Assembly: GCA_011042755.1 (NCBI GenBank)
Contig: DRBY01000077.1
Span: forward strand, 1 to 12,417
DNA from: Thermoproteota archaeon
Lineage (GTDB): Archaea; Thermoproteota; Korarchaeia; Korarchaeales; Korarchaeaceae
Length of the DNA: 12,417 nt
Reading direction: 5' to 3'
Part shown: positions 10,948-12,417 of the stretch, piece after piece
How positions within the stretch are numbered: the first letter of the stretch is position 1
How the letters are laid out: every line of letters starts with the position of its first letter
The notes under the pieces: model-generated
What the model saw: the letters and a program-made list of their open reading frames with translations, nothing else
Told to the model about the DNA's origin: nothing
Databases searched by the model: none
Translations under genes and position numbers: made by a program

Positions 10948-12387
10948 TCAGGGGCCGATAAACTCGGCCAGGGGCTGAGCTAGGCCTAGACCCAAGATCA
11001 AGGTCAGCAGCGCTGTCACGGTCACTACCCAAAGGGCTGGATCCTTCAGGTCTTCTCGAGGAGCATCCTCTGGCGCCTCACCAGCGAAGTACAGGTATCT
11101 AATGATCTGAGCGTAGTAGCCCACGGAGATCCCGCTGTTCAGCACGCCTATCAAGGCGAGCCATGGAGCGGTGTCGACGACCGAGTAGAACAGGTAGGTG
11201 AACTTGCTCCAGAAGCCTATTAGCGGCGGCATGCCCATCAAGCTAAGCAGGAGCGTGGAGAACGCTATGCCAAGCACGGGCATCCGCCTGCCCATTCCCC
11301 TGAGGTCGGAGAGAGTCAGTCCGACGCCCTTCCTGATCATGTACGCTAGTGCGACGAATATGCCCACCTTCGCCAGCACGTATGTGGTCAGGTGGAGCGC
11401 GACTCCCTGAAGACCCACCTGCCTAGTCAGAGGGTCGATGACCGCGGCGAAGCCCACCAGCAGGTATCCAGCGTGCGCTATGCTGCTGTAGGCCATCATC
11501 CTCTGGACATTCCTCTGCACCAAGGCTACCATGTTGCCGAACGTCATGGTGAGCACGGAGAACAGGCCCAGGGTGAGCAGCCACTTGGGGCCGACCGCTG
11601 GTGCGAGAGGCAGGACCATCCTCAGAAGCCCGGCTATGGCCGCCATCTTGACTACACCGGCAATGTAGGACACGAGTATTGGGTGGACGCCCCCGTAGAC
11701 ATCAGGCAGCCAGCCGTGGAACGGAAACATGCCGAGCTTGAAGCCGAAGGCTGCCAGCAGCAGGAGGACTCCCAGCATTATTAGGCCAACATCCGCTCTA
11801 GGTAGGCTGAACTCGATTGGGAGGGCGCTCGAGCCTGTGAGTCCGACGAGCACAGCTAGTCCAAAGATTAGGAGTGAGGAGGACGTCGCGCCCATGAGCC
11901 CGTACTTCGCAGCCCCCTCTAGCGATCTGACGTCCTTCTTGAGCCCTACCACGACGTACGAGGCGACTGCCACGACGGTCCAGGCGGACAGGAGGACTGC
12001 CGAATCTGCCACGTAGAGCATCGTTAGGACGCCAGCTAGTGCCAGCAGCAGGAGAGAGAAGTAGCTGGGAGCCGTCGGCCAAGATCTCACTTCTGGCAGA
12101 GAAGCCAGTGCGACCAGCAGCGTGCCGAACGTCACCAACGCGCCCAAGTATGCAGAGTAGGGGTCGAACCGCACCGTGGCCTCAAAGGCGTAGACGGGTC
12201 CCGGGAGCTGGGAGAGCTGGACGGCCATGTAGAGAGCTAGCGCCAGCGAGACTGCCAGTATCGCAACCGACAGTGGACCAATCATTGGAGACTTCTTCCC
12301 CCTCCCCTTGTCGAACAGGGGTATCAGCAGGCCCGGAAACACTAGTATTAGCATCAGAGCCTCAAAAGTCGCGACGGGGTCTAGCAT
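10948..12387 (-). CDS. nuoN: Complex I-type antiporter-like subunit N (NuoN/FpoN)
   Basis: A 479-residue polytopic membrane protein of the proton-translocating arm of NADH/F420H2/ferredoxin:quinone oxidoreductases, with about 13-14 hydrophobic helices. The best conserved block, AAFGFKLGMFPFHGWLPDVYGG (213-233), contains K217 in helix 7. K247 (VVKMAA) and K395 (GFWSKF) occupy the places of the other lysines of the proton path in E. coli NuoN. SLEGAAKY (155-162) and QRMMAYSSIAHAGY (295-308) also match the family. Odd point: helix 5 reads VLLSAWTVVAVASYVVVGLK, with T137 where the family has an essential glutamate, and no acidic residue in the whole helix. It could therefore be a divergent subunit or belong to a related hydrogenase/antiporter complex. 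The start ATG is preceded by GGTGGTGTGAGAG, 3 nt after the upstream gene's stop, so it is translated from an operon of such subunits. Confidence 0.92.
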   Translation of the reverse strand: MLDPVATFEALMLILVFPGLLIPLFDKGRGKKSPMIGPLSVAILAVSLALALYMAVQLSQLPGPVYAFEATVRFDPYSAYLGALVTFGTLLVALASLPEVRSWPTAPSYFSLLLLALAGVLTMLYVADSAVLLSAWTVVAVASYVVVGLKKDVRSLEGAAKYGLMGATSSSLLIFGLAVLVGLTGSSALPIEFSLPRADVGLIMLGVLLLLAAFGFKLGMFPFHGWLPDVYGGVHPILVSYIAGVVKMAAIAGLLRMVLPLAPAVGPKWLLTLGLFSVLTMTFGNMVALVQRNVQRMMAYSSIAHAGYLLVGFAAVIDPLTRQVGLQGVALHLTTYVLAKVGIFVALAYMIRKGVGLTLSDLRGMGRRMPVLGIAFSTLLLSLMGMPPLIGFWSKFTYLFYSVVDTAPWLALIGVLNSGISVGYYAQIIRYLYFAGEAPEDAPREDLKDPALWVVTVTALLTLILGLGLAQPLAEFIGP

Positions 12388-12390
12388 CTC

Positions 12391-12417
12391 TCACACCACC
12401 CATATCAATATGTAGAC
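12391..12417 (-). CDS. Last residues of the upstream operon gene, probably NuoM-like
   Basis: The minus strand enters the window in a frame reading VYILIWVV and ends at TGA 12393-12391, 3 nt before the nuoN ATG. The hydrophobic tail and tight spacing fit a preceding membrane subunit; in most Nuo/Fpo operons that is NuoM. Only eight residues are visible, so identity is inferred from gene order. Confidence 0.5.
   Translation of the reverse strand, partial: VYILIWVV

Noticed and set aside
11392..11784. 130-codon + strand frame antisense to nuoN
   Set aside because: It is rich in His, Gln, Glu and Arg, as expected from antisense reading of a GC-rich membrane-protein gene, and nuoN is certain.
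1..12417. CRISPR arrays, insertion sequences or integrase attachment sites
   Set aside because: I saw no regularly spaced direct repeats, no transposase or integrase reading frame, and no terminal inverted repeats flanking a module.

Overview
The window looks like a GC-rich archaeal chromosome segment, probably from a thermophilic anaerobe of the TACK group. The reasons are: arginine codons are mostly AGG/AGA; several genes have a TATA box centred about 27-29 nt upstream of the start codon (leaderless transcripts); GTG and TTG starts are common; and the gene set includes an AOR-type tungsten oxidoreductase, an MJ_1487-type B12/radical SAM protein, VapBC, a Nuo/Fpo-type membrane subunit and a coiled-coil/PD-(D/E)XK protein of a kind common in Crenarchaeota. 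I cannot name the lineage.

Layout. 2-85: tail of a + strand gene. 193-1966: two-gene + strand operon, a small TrmB/MarR-like regulator and a radical SAM/SPASM enzyme with an extra N-terminal helical domain. 1967-2313: convergent intergenic region rich in inverted repeats, perhaps a structured RNA. 2314-5210: minus-strand operon of homoserine dehydrogenase followed by an AOR-family oxidoreductase. 5211-5947: a gene graveyard with a decayed copy of the 9960 gene (promoter included) joined to what looks like the C-terminal remnant of an ion permease. 5948-6556: a leaderless coiled-coil/nuclease-fold gene. 6845-7457: minus-strand VapBC toxin-antitoxin pair with a 9-bp-arm palindromic operator in its promoter. 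7445-7759: a small, probably exported protein with a Cys triplet, whose frame runs through the vapBC promoter. 7954-9363: a B12-binding/radical SAM protein. 9529-9861 and 9960-10547: a divergent pair, a small Gly-rich membrane protein and an unrecognised 195-aa protein. 10548-10947: mostly empty, with a possible hydrophobic remnant. 10948-12417: the end of a Nuo/Fpo-type operon, with nuoN and the last residues of the upstream gene.

How the genes fit together. The window is a mosaic of short transcription units rather than one pathway. Two metabolic themes are visible: redox and energy chemistry (AOR-family enzyme, nuoN, two Fe-S radical SAM enzymes) and amino-acid synthesis (hom). The stretch from 5211 to about 7950 is accessory in character, with pseudogenes, a toxin-antitoxin pair, a nuclease-like protein and a small exported protein. 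I did not find a clear new multi-gene system. The best leads are the radical SAM operon facing the AOR-family gene, the structured intergenic region between them, the NuoN homologue lacking its usual transmembrane glutamate, and the decayed duplicate of the 9960 gene.
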